In this document: positions 46,255 through 57,165 of the stretch, piece by piece
Layout: each line of letters starts with the position of its first letter
How positions within the stretch are numbered: position 1 is the first letter of the stretch
Assembly: GCF_947179515.1 (NCBI RefSeq)
Contig: NC_067473.1
Coordinates: forward strand, 75,039,719-75,103,718
Direction of reading: 5' to 3'
From: Apodemus sylvaticus
Lineage: Eukaryota > Chordata > Mammalia > Rodentia > Muridae
DNA length: 64,000 nucleotides
Position numbers and translations under genes: made by a program
The notes under the pieces: model-generated
Databases searched by the model: none
Told to the model about the DNA's origin: nothing
What the model saw: the letters and a program-made list of their open reading frames with translations, nothing else

Positions 46255-46740
46255 TTTTTGCCAGAGCCCTACAAATACAGAGGCAAAAACTAGCAACCAA
46301 CCATTGGATTGGGCATGTGGTCCCCAATGGAGGATCTGGAGGGTGGTGTGGAGGAGCTAAAGGGGTTTACAGCTCCATGGGAAGAACAATGGCTTTGGCC
46401 ACCCAGACACCCCAAGACTCCCAGGGACTGAACCATCAACCAAGGGGTACACATGGTTCCAGCCAAATATGTGGCAGAGGAATGCCTTGTTGGGCATCAG
46501 TGGGAGGAGTGGTCCTTGGTCAGGTAAACGCTCAATAGATGCCCCAACAAAGGGAAACTGATGGGGGGGGCGTGTAGGGGGGAGGTGGGAGTGTGTCGGG
46601 TAGAGGGGCATATATGTAGAGGCAGGGAGTGGGAGGAGGGGTTGGGAATCTTTGGGAAGGGAGGTTTTTGGGAGGGGGGAATTTGGGAAAGGTTTTACCA
46701 TCGGCACTGTAAATGAAGAATATACTCAATAAAAAGACAA
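46255..46740 (+). mobile_element. L1 3'UTR fragment, older rodent subfamily
   Basis: Words in the order of an Lx-like L1 3'UTR: CCAGAGCCCTACAAATACAG, GGTCCCCAATGGAGGATCTGG, GGACTGAACCATCAACCAAGGGGTACACATGG, ATGCCTTGTTGGGCATCAGTGGGAGGAG, a G-rich tract at 46560-46690, and AATGAAGAATATACTCAATAAAAAG. Its 3' end differs from the other copies here. Confidence 0.85.
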
Positions 46741-47192
46741 AAATAAAAATAACTCCAGGAAAGATGAATAGCTGCCAAAGATATAACTCAGGGTGACTGG
46801 CACTGATGTCATGATCTAAAACATGATGGCACATGTGGAGAAGAGTGTGTATAAGGCCTGGACCCGTGCAAGCCAGGTGGGTCAGTGGAATAGACAGAAA
46901 GGAAAGGGGGGGCACAACGCGTGGGAGCCCAAGCAGCTGCCACTCGTGGCTTCCATGGCAGTAACCTTTGTTTACCTTTTCTGATGTTAGATAAGAAATA
47001 TGCAAAGAGTAAGTATCGCTCTTTGGAGTTCTAGTGTGTGCTCTGAACCCAACTGTAAGTTCATTTTTTACTATATGATATAACCAAACATTCTAAAATC
47101 TTCTCGTTTAGAGACAATGGGACCCATAAGGAAATTATGGCCTTGTCAATGGTGACTATGGAAATGAACAGGTGTTATTTTTCAGAAAGAAC
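46741..47192. other. Single-copy stretch
   Basis: No gene or repeat recognised. Confidence 0.4.
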
Positions 47193-47374
47193 CATGGAGC
47201 TGGAGAGGTGGTTCAGTGGTTAAGAACACTTGTTTCCCTTCCAGAGGACACAAGTTTGGTCCTCAGCATCTGTGACAGGTGGCTCATAAATCACCTGTAA
47301 CTCCAGCTCCAGGAGATCGGATGCCTTCTTCTGGCCTCTGCAGGCACCCACGCGCACATGTGGCATGCATGTAT

Positions 47375-47405
<31 letters not shown>
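47193..47405 (+). repeat. B2/B3-family SINE ending in (CA)n
   Basis: GAGCTGGAGAGGTGGTTCAGTGGTTAAGAACACTTG (tRNA-like head), CTTCCAGAGGACACAAGTTTGGTCCTCAGCATC, CACCTGTAACTCCAGCTCCAGGAGATC, GATGCCTTCTTCTGGCCTCTGCAGGCACC, then a CA microsatellite at 47375-47405. Confidence 0.85.
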
Positions 47406-47406
<1 letters not shown>

Positions 47407-47919
47407 TTAAAAAGGACAGAGCACTGGGGACATACTTTCCAGGTTAAGAGCACTGGGTGCTTGTTCAGAATTTCAGGTTCAATGCCTAGCACACACTTGG
47501 CAGCTGAGAAACATCTTTAAGACGAGATCTGACATCCTTCTCTTTCCTCACCAGGGACCAGAGATACATGTGGTATATAAACATACACGCAGAACAAAAC
47601 ACCCATATGCATACACATATAATAATAGTTATTAATAATAATTTGAAAGTAAGTATATTTTTAAAGTAATCACAGTGCAGGTATTTTTCAGGCAGCCACA
47701 TTATTTTAATATAAATCACTACCATTTTGTAAGTAATGAAACTTGATTATGCAGCTCACAAAGAGATGGCCAGTCCTCAATAAAATTTTCTCATAAAAGT
47801 GAATGAGCACAAGTCAAGTCACATGTGAATATGGCTTAATTTACATTGAATCAGAGGAACAGTAATTACCTGATAATGTAAGTGGTGGTGACATCTGAGT
47901 GTGAACACTAGGTGTGCTG
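47406..47919. other. Single-copy stretch
   Basis: AT-rich; no gene or repeat recognised. Confidence 0.4.
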
Positions 47920-48003
47920 ACAATAATAGCAGCTAACATTTACTGAGAGCATCCTGCACACCCAGCAATGCTCGACGCATCCTATCTAATCTGATCCTTG
48001 CCC
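47920..48003 (-). repeat. MIR relic, partial
   Basis: AATAGCAGCTAACATTTACTGAGAGCATC followed by CATCCTATCTAATCTGATCCTTG matches the start of an inverted MIR. Confidence 0.55.
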
Positions 48004-48849
48004 TTGAGCTCTGTCCTCTTACAACGCTCTACCTGCCAATTGATGACGATTAGTCAGCCCATTCCCCTTCCTGAACTCACTGGAAATTCTCAGTTGGACT
48101 CACGTTTCCCAGGCTGCACTATTCCTGCTTGGTCTCATCTGTGACTAAGCATGCTCCAAAAGGTCCTCAGTAAGTGACAGCAAGCACACAATGGAACACT
48201 TTCCAAAGAATCAATGTAACTTAATAGTAAACAACTCAAGGGATTCCACATGAAATTAAATAATCTTATGATGAAGCACAAATGCAAAATTCCAACAGAC
48301 ATTAAAGGATAAACCTGAAAAAAATGGCATACTTGAAATGACACCTTGAGAGCTCACTTTTAGGTAGAAAGCTTTAAAGTCATTGTGCTGTCACATAGAA
48401 TGACACAAACTAGCTGTGAGGGTGAGACCTAAGTTTCTGGAATACTATGTGTCCTTGCTGAACTTCCTGAAATGCTTCCTTTTCGCCTTTGATTGAGTTG
48501 GTAGTTCAAGTTCCTAAGCCCCATACTGGCCATGCACCCTTAGGTTCTAGTTATAGTAGTCAATTTCATTCATTAACATTATTTTCAAAACTAGAATTAA
48601 TTTCTTACTCTGACTAAAAAGGAAGAATTGAAACTTATATAGAACTTTTTTTAAAATAGAGAAACAAAGAAAAACTTAATTTCACTAAACTTGTCAATCA
48701 CATATACAATTATTATTTTGCCACATGTGTCAAAACTTTGGGGATGACCCATGAACTAGATAGCAAAAATCTTTGCATGCACAGACATTCCAGATTTTAC
48801 ATACATACATAAACACACACACACTATACATGTACATTTTTGTAAGATT
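48004..48849. other. Single-copy stretch
   Basis: No gene or repeat recognised. Confidence 0.4.
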
Positions 48850-49640
48850 TTGATATCTTTGTACCTAGTTTTAATTAGGTTACTTTTATAGTAATAGGAC
48901 ATTATAAGCATTTTTATTATATTTTATCTACATCATAAATGTTAAAACCTGAATAATAATTTATTGGAGAGATGTGACATATATTATCTAATAAACCTGG
49001 AGATTTAGGTTGTTTTAATTTTTCATTCTTATAAGGGTTCTATGATGAATACTTTTACAGTCAGACATTTATGAGTATCTCTAGTTACTGCCTTCAGGTG
49101 AAATATTTTGAAGTCAATATATTCCTCTTTTTGGGTCACAGGACATGCATATTCTAAGACTTTTGAAGTATTGTTGAATTGCATCCCAGAAGTATTTATA
49201 CCAGCTAATATTTTCAAATGCACATGATAATGTTTATTTTTCCATAACCCAACAGACCTAGGCACTTATTATTAGATATTTTAAAACAATTTGTAGGTGC
49301 AAATTGATTTCTTGTTTTAATATGCCTTTGTGGTCTCCTGTGGGGGGAGATGATCACTGGTGTCTGGAGTTCATTTCTTGTGTTGTCTTCTCATGTCTGT
49401 GCCTTGGCCATTTTTCCTTTGCTGTGCTTATCTTTCCTTCCCCTATTTGAACAGGTTAAAAGATAAACTGCAGAGTGACTTTTTAATCTCCTGTGTCTGA
49501 GTCAGTGATTTTTCATAGCCCATAACTTGTTACTTTATTTCTTGAGGATTGTATTTTCTCCAGCCACACTTATCAATAATTTCATTCTATAATTCCTGTT
49601 CTGGTTTGGAGCTTTGAAAGTCCTCTACCATTTATTCCTG
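48850..49640 (-). repeat. Ancient L1M-type relic
   Basis: Antisense order of an old mammalian L1 3' region: TATTGTTGAATTGCATCCCAGAAGTATTTATACCAGC, GATTTCTTGTTTTAATATGCCTTTG, GTGCCTTGGCCATTTTTCC. There is no coding potential. It lies beside the target of the younger L1 at 49.97 kb. Confidence 0.55.
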
Positions 49641-49971
49641 ACGTTTGATTCTAACTCTGAAGGCACACATCACAAAAAAATTGTCAGACACTGTCTTGAG
49701 TGTCTCTAGGTTTGAGAGAAGCAGTGTGTCCCTTCGGTTTTCAGAAAGAATTGAGGCGGTTGAGGTGGTATGCAGGGGTGGAGCAGGGCAGAGATAGACA
49801 GAAGCAGGGACTGCAGGTAGACAGCAATTTGATTTGTAGATGCTACCAGATTTTCTTCCCAGACAGGGACAGGTTACTAGCCAGTTGTCACTGGTAGAGT
49901 CCAAGAATTTTTCCTTCTAACGAGTTTCAAGGTGAGGCTCAAGGCTACTCCAGTTCATTTTGACAGTAGAT

Positions 49972-49987
49972 AAAGGTGCCAGAGATC
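49972..49987. repeat. Target-site duplication, left copy (5'-inverted L1)
   Basis: AAAGGTGCCAGAGATC; matches AAAGGTTTCAGAGATC at 57166-57181 in 14 of 16 positions. The flanking T/AAAG resembles an L1 endonuclease cut site. Confidence 0.75.
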
Positions 49988-50440
49988 GAGGATAGTGGAG
50001 TGTTGAAGTCCCCCACAATTATTGTGTTAGGTGCAATGTGTGCTTTGAGCTTTAGTAAAGTTTCTTTTACAAACGAGGGTGCCCTTGCATTTGGTGCGTA
50101 GATGTTCAGAATTGAGTTCTTCTTGGTGGATTTTTCCTTTGACCAGCAAGAAGTGTCCTTCCGTGTCTCTTTTGATGACTTTAGGTTGAAAGTCAATTCT
50201 ATCTGATATTAGAATGGCTACTCCAGCTCATTTCCTGAGACCATTGATTTGTAAAATTGTCTTCCAGCCTTTTACTCTAAGGTAGTTTTTGTCCTTGCCA
50301 CTGAGGTGTGTTTCCTGTATGCAGCAAAATGTAGGGTCCTGTTTATGTAACCAGTCTGTTAGTCTATGCCTTTTTATTGGGGAATTGAGTCCATTGATGT
50401 TAAGAGATATTAAGGAATAGAGATTATTACTTCTTGTCAT
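49988..50440 (-). pseudogene. L1 ORF2 N-terminus (endonuclease half), inverted segment
   Basis: ORF2 starts at ATG 50440 (MTRSNNLYSLISLNINGLN...). The visible endonuclease landmarks are the Asn of LNING, the Glu of QETHLSGKD and the Asp/Asn of GDFNTPL. These are the apurinic-type endonuclease residues that nick target DNA. An in-frame TGA follows LRK at about 50228, and the frame resumes to 49988 with YAPNARAPSFVKETL. The sequence stops at the inversion breakpoint after FNTPLSS, and the frame then runs into flanking DNA. The remainder of ORF2 is on the opposite strand from 53591. Not functional. Confidence 0.88.
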
Positions 50441-50798
50441 TTTTGATGTTATTTTTATATTTGGGTGGTTATCTTCTTTTGGGTTTGATGAAAGAAGGTT
50501 ACTTACTACCTTGCTTTTTTCAGGGTGTAGTTTCCCTCCTTGTATTGGAGTTTTCCTCCTAATATTCTTTGTAGGGCTGGGTTTGTGGAAAGATATTGTG
50601 TAAATTTGGTTTTGTTATGGAGTATCTTGGTTTCTCCATCTATGGTGATTGAGAGTTTTGCTGGGTACAGTAATCATGGCTGACATTTGTGTTTGCTTAG
50701 AGTCTGCATGACATCTGCCCAGGATGTTCTAGCTTTCATGGTCTCTGGTGAGAAGTCTGGTGTGATTCTAATAGGTCTTCCTTTATATGTTACTTGAC
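50441..50798 (-). pseudogene. L1 ORF1 C-terminal part, downstream of nested insertion
   Basis: On the minus strand this stretch continues ORF1 after the nested L1. It carries the KGQVTYKGRPIR-like start (50780s) and the block KLSITIDGETKILHNKTKF (about 50600-50650). The end is LGGKLQYKEGNYTL, followed by the short intergenic region before the ORF2 ATG at 50440. ORF1 encodes the trimeric RNA-binding chaperone of the L1 particle. It is separated from its N-terminal half by about 1 kb of inserted L1. Confidence 0.8.
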
Positions 50799-50800
50799 CT

Positions 50801-50860
<60 letters not shown>

Positions 50861-51823
50861 TCTTGGGGGTGTTTTTTAATTCGATATATTTTTTATTTAC
50901 ATTTCAAGTGATTTCCCCTTTTCTGGCCCCCCACTCCCCAAAAGTCCCATAAGCCCTCTTTCTTCCCCCTGTTCTCCCATCCACCCCTTCCCACTTCCTT
51001 GTTCTGGTTTTGCCCTATACTGCTACACTGAGTCTTTCCAGAACCAGGCTACTCCTCCATTCTTCTTGTATATCATTTGATGTATGGACTATGTTTTGGG
51101 TGTTCCAATTTTCTAGGCTAATATCCACTTATTAGTGAGTGAACACCATGATTAATCTTTGGAGACTGGGTTACCTCAATTAGTATGATGTTCTCCAGCT
51201 CCATCCATTTGTCTAAGAATTTCATGAATTCATTGTTTCTAATGGCTGAATAGTACTCCATTGTGTAGATATACCACATTTTTTGCATCCATTCTTCCAC
51301 TGAGGGATACCTGGGTTCTTTCCAGGTTCTGGCTATTATAAATAGGGCTGCTATGAACATAGTGGAGCATGTATCCTTATTACCTGCTGGGGAATCCTCT
51401 GGGTATATGCCCAAGAGTGGTATAGCAGGATCCTCCAGAAGTTGCATGCCCAGTTTTCTGAGGAACTGCCAGACTGATTTCCAGAGTGGTTGTACCAATT
51501 AGCCACCCCACCAGCAGTGGAGGAATGCTCCTCTTTCTTCACATCCTCGCCAACACCTGCTGTCTCCTGAGTGTTTAATCTTAGCCATTCTGAGTGGTGT
51601 AAGGTGAAATCTTAGGGTTGCTTTGATTTGCATTTCCCTAATGACTAATGAAATTGAGCATTTTTTTAAGATGCATCTCAGCCATCTGAAGTTCTTCAGT
51701 GAAAATTCTTTGTTTAGCTCTGTACCCCATTTTTAATAAGGGTATTTGGCTTTCTGGGGTCTAACTTCTTGAGTTCTTTGTATATATTGGATATTAATAT
51801 CTGATGTAGGGTTGGTGAAGATT
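50799..51823 (-). mobile_element. Nested, 5'-truncated young L1
   Basis: The 3' end lies at the left: T-rich sequence 50799-50815, then 44 uninterrupted T (50816-50859), an 11-nt non-L1 stretch, then the L1 terminus (ATTCGATATATTTTTTATTTAC) and 3'UTR. The ORF2 C-terminal part follows up to about 51820, where L1 wording (GGTTGGTGAAGAT) switches abruptly to ORF1 wording (TTACTGCCTTTAATATTC). ORF1 resumes on the other side of the T tract. Any duplication is short and hidden by T-rich sequence. The pure A tail suggests a relatively recent insertion. Confidence 0.88.
51118..51820 (-). pseudogene. L1 ORF2 C-terminal fragment of the nested L1
   Basis: Frame 51498-51118 (126 codons) carries WKSVWQFLRKLG, PAIPLLGIYPEDSPAGNKD, TMFIAALFIIARTWKEPRYP and KMWYIYTMEYYSAIRNNEF, and ends SLISGY. 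This is the intact C-terminal tail of ORF2. Upstream, the zinc-knuckle region (about 51500-51560) is out of frame. Too short to encode any activity. Confidence 0.85.
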
Positions 51824-52425
51824 CTTACTGCCTTTAATATTCTTTCTTTGTTTAGTACATTTGGGGTTTTGATTATTATGTGAGGGGAAGTATTTCTGCT
51901 CAGGTCCAGTCTGTTTGGAGTTCTGTGTGCTTCTTGTATATTCATGGGCATCTCTTTCTTTATGTTAGGGAAGTTTTCTTCCATAATTTTGTTGAAGGTA
52001 TTTGCTGGCCCTTTCAGTTGTAAATCTTCACTCTTATCTATACCTATAATCCTTAGGTTTGGTATTCTCATTGTGTCCTGGATTTCCTGCATGTTCTGGG
52101 TTACAAGCTTTTTGCATTTTGCATTTTCTTTGACTGTTGAGTCAATGGTTTCTATGGTATCTTCGGCATCTGAGATTCTTTCTTCCATCTCTTTTATTCT
52201 GTTGTTGATATTTGTATCTATGGCCCCTGATTTCTTCCCAAGGTTTTCTATCTCCAAAGTTGTCTCCCTTTGTGATTTCTTAGTTGTTTCTACTTTTGTT
52301 TTTAGATCCAGGATGGTTTTGCTCTGTTCCTTCATTTGTTTGTTTGTGTTTTCCTTTAATTCTTTAAGAGATTTTTGTGTTTCCTCTTTCATGATTTCTG
52401 CCTGTTGAATCAAGTTCTCCTGCAT
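51733..52425 (-). pseudogene. Chimeric ORF1/ORF2 frame created by L1-in-L1 insertion
   Basis: A 230-codon open frame. Residues 1 to about 200 are L1 ORF1: a Glu/Lys/Gln-rich coiled coil, then an RRM-like part with IPNLRIIGI, KGPANTFNKIMEENFPN, MNIQEAHRTPNRLD and HIIIKTPNVLNKERILKAVR. The last 30 residues (IFTNPTSDINIQYI...) are ORF2 of the nested L1 read at first in frame, then out of frame. The N-terminal part of ORF1 lies in a different frame upstream. No promoter or product is implied; this is a structural by-product. Confidence 0.85.
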
Positions 52426-52778
52426 TTCTTTAAGGTTTTTTGTTTGTTTGTTTGTTTTGGGTTTTTTTTTTTTTGCGTTTCTTCTTTATTGGCTTCTATC
52501 TCTTGAGCTTTATTCTCCTGAATTTCTTTAAGTGATTTTTGTGTTTCCATTATATGGATATCTAGCTTATTCATGTTCCCCTGTATTTCTTTAAGAGGTT
52601 CATTTATGTCCTTTTTGTGTTCCTCTAGCAGCATCATGACCAGTTATTTTAAATCCAAATCTTGTTTTTCTGCTGTATTGGGGTATCCAGGACTTGCTGT
52701 TGTTGGAGAGTTTGGTTCAGACACTGCCATATTGCCTAGATTTCTGTTGGTAGCGTTCCTACATTTGCCTTTTGCCAT
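52410..52778 (-). pseudogene. L1 ORF1 N-terminus, broken
   Basis: The ORF1 start codon is at 52778 (MAKGKCRNATNRN). An SPTTASPGYPNT segment and DLDLK follow, then an in-frame TAA at about 52643. The frame continues MMLLEEHKKDINEPLKEIQ into a repeated ETQKSLKEIQ/KEETQKK coiled-coil region and ends near 52410. A frame change there separates it from the 230-codon continuation. The run of K and T near 52440-52480 (T-rich on the plus strand) probably caused the frameshift. The coiled coil normally trimerises ORF1 protein. Confidence 0.85.
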
Positions 52779-53590
52779 CTTGTTATCTCTGGTGTTAGTT
52801 GGTCCTGCCTCTGGCTGATGTTTGAGCCTCCTGTGAGGCTGTAAGGCCATTTTTGCAACACTGGATGGCTGGGTTCCCCTGTCACAGATTGCTGATGTGC
52901 TGCCCTCCTCTTTGGTGCCCTTGGAGCTCTGGTGTGCCTTGCCACAGATTGTCTTTGTGAACCAGGTGATGCCTCCTTTAGGGAGTGCTGCTGGTGTATG
53001 CTGCAGGGACCTTTTCTGAGTGCTGATCACTCTGCCGGGCAGTTGATCTCCCAACTGGGTTGGTGCACACAAGGCTAGCCTAGCTGCTCAGGCTCTGAGT
53101 CCAGGCAAAAGCCTGACAGGTTTAGGCCTGAGCAATGTTTGCCTCAGGCTATGCCTGCTAACTGGTTCTGTCAGGTAGCCAAGATAGTGCTTTGTGCACC
53201 CTCTGCAAGTCCCGGGACAGTCTGCTGACAACCTCCTGGCCAGAGGTTAGCACACAGATGGCCCACTGGACAGCCCAGGGCCTGGGTGCTGTCCAACACC
53301 TGTCAGGCTTAGACCCCCTCGATGTTGGCCTCGGGCTAATTCTGCATGCCTTGGGCTGTCGGTTCCAAGAGTCAAGATGGTGGAGAGTTTCTTGTAACTG
53401 ACTGGTGGGAGGCAGAGTTCTGATGTGGCTTCAGTGTGGTGAAAAGCACTGTAACTCTGCCGCTCAGCTTGCCAGCGATGGTCAGTGGTAGCAGGCGCAG
53501 GGCCTGCCAGGACCCTGTCGCCTTGGTTCCACTGGTGGTGGCCCTTCTGCTGGATGAGCTGCCGCCAACGCCGCTGCCGCCACCACTACA
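52779..53590 (-). mobile_element. L1 5'UTR of the inverted segment
   Basis: About 810 bp upstream of the ORF1 start on the minus strand. It is GC-richer than the rest of the window and has repeated words (CTGACAGG, CTGTCC, GGCCATCTGTGTG) and a CGG/CGC-rich outer end at 53560-53590. L1 5'UTRs carry an internal RNA polymerase II promoter. Here it points leftward, away from the rest of its own ORF2. Monomer type not assigned. The 142-codon frame into it (to 53072) is an N-terminal extension of ORF1, not a gene. Confidence 0.75.
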
Positions 53591-56500
53591 TTGGATTTGA
53601 CTGATATTTCTAGAACATTTCACCCTAAAGCAAAAGCAAAAGGTGCTTTTTCTCAGCACCTCAAGGTACCTTCTCCAAAATCGACCATATAATTGGTCAC
53701 AAGACAGACTTCAACAAATATAAGAAGATCGAAATAATCCCATGCCTATCAGACCACTATGGAATAAGAGTGGTCTTCAATAGCAACAAAAACAACAGAA
53801 AGCCCACATACACATGGAAACTAAACAATACTCTACTCAATGACATCTTAGCCAAAGAAGAAATAAAGAAAGAAACCAGAGACTTTTTAGAATTTAATGA
53901 AAATGAAGGCACAATATACCCAAATTTTTGGGACACAATGAAAGCAGTGCTAAGAGGAAAACTCATAGCCCTGAGTGCCTCCAAAAAGAAACGGGAGAGA
54001 GCATACACTAGCAGCTTAATGGCACACCTGAAAGTCCTGGAACAAAAAGAAGCCAATTCACCCAGGAGGAATAGAAGACAGGAAATCATCAAACTCAGGG
54101 CTGAAATCAATCAAGTGGAAACAAAGAGAACCATACAAAGAATCAACAAATCCAGGAACTGGTTCTTTGAGAAAATCAACAAGATAAACCCTTAGCCAGA
54201 CTGACCAAAGGGCACAGAGAAAGTATTCAAATTAACAACATTAGAAATGAAAAGGGGGATATAACAACAGAAACTGAGAAAATTCAAAAAAATCATCAGA
54301 TCCTACTACAAAAGCCTATACTCAACACAATTGGAGAATCTGGAGGAAATGGACAATTTCCTAGACAGATACCAAATACCAAACTTAAATCAGGACCAAA
54401 TAGATCATCTAAACAGTCCCATAACCCCTAAAGAAATAGAGGGGGTCATAGAAAGTCTTCCAACCAAAAAAAGCACAGGACCAGATGGTTTCAGTGCAGA
54501 ATTCTATCAGACCTTCAAAGAAGACCTAACACCAATACTCTTCAAACTATTCCACAAAATAGAAATGGAAGGAACACTACCCAACTCCTTCTACGAAGCC
54601 ACAATTACACTGATGCCAAAACCACACAAAGATACAACAAAGAAAGAGAACTTCAGACCAATTTCCTTTATGAACATCGATGCAAAAATATTCAATAAAA
54701 TTCTTGCTAACCGAATCCAAGAACACATAAAAAACGATCATCCACCATGATCAAGTAGGCTTCATCCCAGGGATGTAGGGATGGTTCAATATAAGGGTTC
54801 AATATAAGGGTTCAATGGTTCAATGCAATCCACTACATAAACAAACTCAAAGAAAAAAACCACATGGTCATTTCATTGGATGCTGAAAAAGCATTTGACA
54901 AAATTCAGCATCCTTTCAAGCTTAAAGTCTTGGAAAGAACAGGAATTCAAGGCCCATAACTAAACATAGTAAAAGCAATATACAGCAAACCGGTAGCCAA
55001 CATCAAACTAAATGGAGAGAAACTTGAAGCAATCCCACTAAAATCAGGGACTAGACAAGGCTGCCCCCTCTCTCCTTATCTTTTCAATATTGTACTTGAG
55101 GTACTAGCTCGGGCAATTAGACAACATAAGGAGGTCAAAGGGATACAAATTGGAAACGAAGAAGTCAAACTATCACTATTTGCAGATGATATGCTAGTCT
55201 ATCTAAGTGACCCCAAAAAAACTCCACTAAAGAACTACTACAGCTGATAAACAACTTCAGCAAAGTGGCAGGTTATAAAATCAACTCAAGCAAGTCAGTA
55301 GCCTTCCTATACTCAAAGGATAAGCAGGCTGAGAAAGAAATTAGGGAAATGACACCCTTCACAATAGCCACAAACAGTATATAGTACCTTGGTGTGACTG
55401 ACCAAACAAGTGAAAGATCTGTATGACAAGAACTTCAAAACTCTGAAGAAGGAAATGGAAGAAGACCTCAGAAAATGGAAAAACCTCCCATGCTCATGGA
55501 TTGGCAGGATTAATATAGTTAAAATGGCCATTTTGCCAAAAGCAATATACAGATTCAATGCAATACCCATCGAAATCCCAACTCAGTTCTTCATAGAGTT
55601 AGAAAGAGTGATTCTCAAATTCATCTGGAATAAGAAAAAACCCAGGATAGCTAAAACTATTCTCAACAACAAAAGAAATTCTGGGGGAATCAGTATCCCT
55701 TACCTCAAGCAATACTACAGAGCAATAGTGTTAAAAACTGCATGGTATTGGTACTGTGACAGGCAGGCAGATAAATGGAACAGGATTGAAGATCCAGAAA
55801 TGAACCCACACACCTATGGCCACTTGATCCTCGACAAAGGAGCTGAAAACATCCAGTGGAAAAAAAGATAGCCTTTTCAACAAATGGTGCTGGTTCAACT
55901 GGAGGTCAGCATGCAGAAGAATGCGAATTAATCCATCCTTATCTCCTTGTACTAAGCTCAACTCCAAATGGATCAGGGACCTCCACATAAAGCCAGACAC
56001 TCTGAAGCTAATAGAAAAGAAACTGGGGAAGACCCTTGAGGACATCGGTACAGGGGGAAAGTTCCTGAACAGAATACCAATAGTGTATGCTCTAAGATCA
56101 AGAATAGACAAATGAGACCTCATAAAATTACAAAGTTTCTGTAAGGCAAAGGACACCATCAAAAGGACAAATCGACAACCAACAAATTGGGAAAAGATCT
56201 TCACCAACCCTACATCAGATAGAGGGCTAATATCCAATATATACAAAGAACTCAAGAAGTTAGACCCCAGAAAACCAAATAACCCTATTAAAAATGGGGT
56301 ACAGAGCTAAACAAAGAATTTTCACCCGAAGAACTTCAGATGGCTGAGAAGCATCTTAAAAAAATGCTCAACTTCATTAGTCATTAGGGAAATGCAAATC
56401 AAAACAACCCTGAGATTTCACCTTACACCAGTCAGAATGGCTAAGATTAAAAACTCAGGAGACAGCAGGTGTTGGCCAGGATGTGAAAAAAGAGGAACAT

Positions 56501-56907
56501 TCCTCCACTGCTGGTGGGGTTGCAAATTGGTACAACCACTCTGGAATCCAGTCTGGCGGTTCCTCAGAAAACTGGGCATGTCACTTCCAGCGGATCCTGC
56601 TATACCACTCCTGGGCATATACCTAGAGGATTCCCCAGCATGCAATAAGGACACATGCTCCACTATGTTCAGGGCAGCCCTATTTATAATAGCCAGAACC
56701 TGGAAAGAACCCAGGTATCCCTCAGTGGAAGAATGGATGCAAAAAATGTGGTATATATACACAATGGAGTACTATTCAGCCATTAGAAACAATGAATTCA
56801 TGAAATTCTTAGTCAAGTGGATAGAGCTGGAGAACATCATACTAATTGAGGTAACCCAGTCTCAAAAGATTAATCATGGTATTCACTCACTAATAAGTGG
56901 ACATTAG
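53591..56907 (+). pseudogene. L1 ORF2 (end of endonuclease to C-terminus), direct segment, broken
   Basis: It begins DLTDISRTFHPKAKAK and reads through the endonuclease end (SDHYGIRVVF), the Z-region (TWKLNNTLLNDILAKEEIKKE), the RT core and the C-terminus. The RT core shows SLPTKKSTGPDGFSAEFYQ (54456-54512), RPISFMNIDAKI, GTRQGCPLSPYLFNIVLE (55050s) and FADD at 55179-55190. The C-terminal zinc knuckle, CX3CX7HX4C at 56470-56523, is intact. Breaks include loss of a GATA repeat unit before 54195, one extra A before 54750, a small duplication at 54783-54824 and further stops. The last open part, 56392-56907, ends SLISGH. Confidence 0.92.
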
Positions 56908-57165
56908 CCTAGAAAATTGGAATACCCAAAGCATAATCCATACATCAAATGATGTACAAGAAGAATGGAGGAGTGGCCTGGTTCTGGAAAGACTCAGTGT
57001 AGCAGTATAGGGCAAAACCAGAACAAGGAAGTGGGAAGGGGTGGATGGGAGAACAGGGGGAAGAAAGAGGGCTTATGGGACTTTTGGGGAGTGGGGGCGC
57101 CAGAAAAGGGGAAATCATTTGAAATGTAAATAAAAAATGTATCGAATAAGAAAAATATTTAAAAA
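56908..57165 (+). mobile_element. L1 3'UTR and A-rich tail
   Basis: It follows the ORF2 stop. Contents are ATCAAATGATGTACAAGAAG, GGTTCTGGAAAGACTCAGTG, the G-rich polypurine block and GGGGAAATCATTTGAAATG, ending ATGTATCGAATAAG with an interrupted A tail of about 25 nt. Confidence 0.92.

Larger units (their letters stand above)
49988..57165 (+). mobile_element. Near full-length L1 with 5' inversion (twin-primed)
   Basis: The element has two parts in opposite orientation. 49988-53590 reads on the minus strand and holds, from right to left, 5'UTR, ORF1 and the start of ORF2. 53591-57140 reads on the plus strand and holds ORF2 from the DLTDI...FHPKAK block to its end, the 3'UTR and an A-rich tail. 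The inverted part ends in ORF2 just after GDFNTPLSS and the direct part starts shortly after that point in ORF2. Together they make one L1 missing only a short internal piece. The 16-bp duplications at 49972 and 57166 bracket the composite. A second L1 (50799-51823) is nested inside. Confidence 0.85.

Noticed and set aside
46357..47005. 116- and 157-codon minus-strand ORFs rich in Pro
   Set aside because: Mostly antisense of the G-rich L1 3'UTR at 46255-46740.
51944..52408. 154-codon plus-strand ORF, hydrophobic, membrane-like
   Set aside because: It is the antisense shadow of L1 ORF1's coiled coil; Lys/Glu codons read backwards give Phe/Leu.
55731..56255. 174-codon minus-strand ORF
   Set aside because: Antisense shadow of L1 ORF2.
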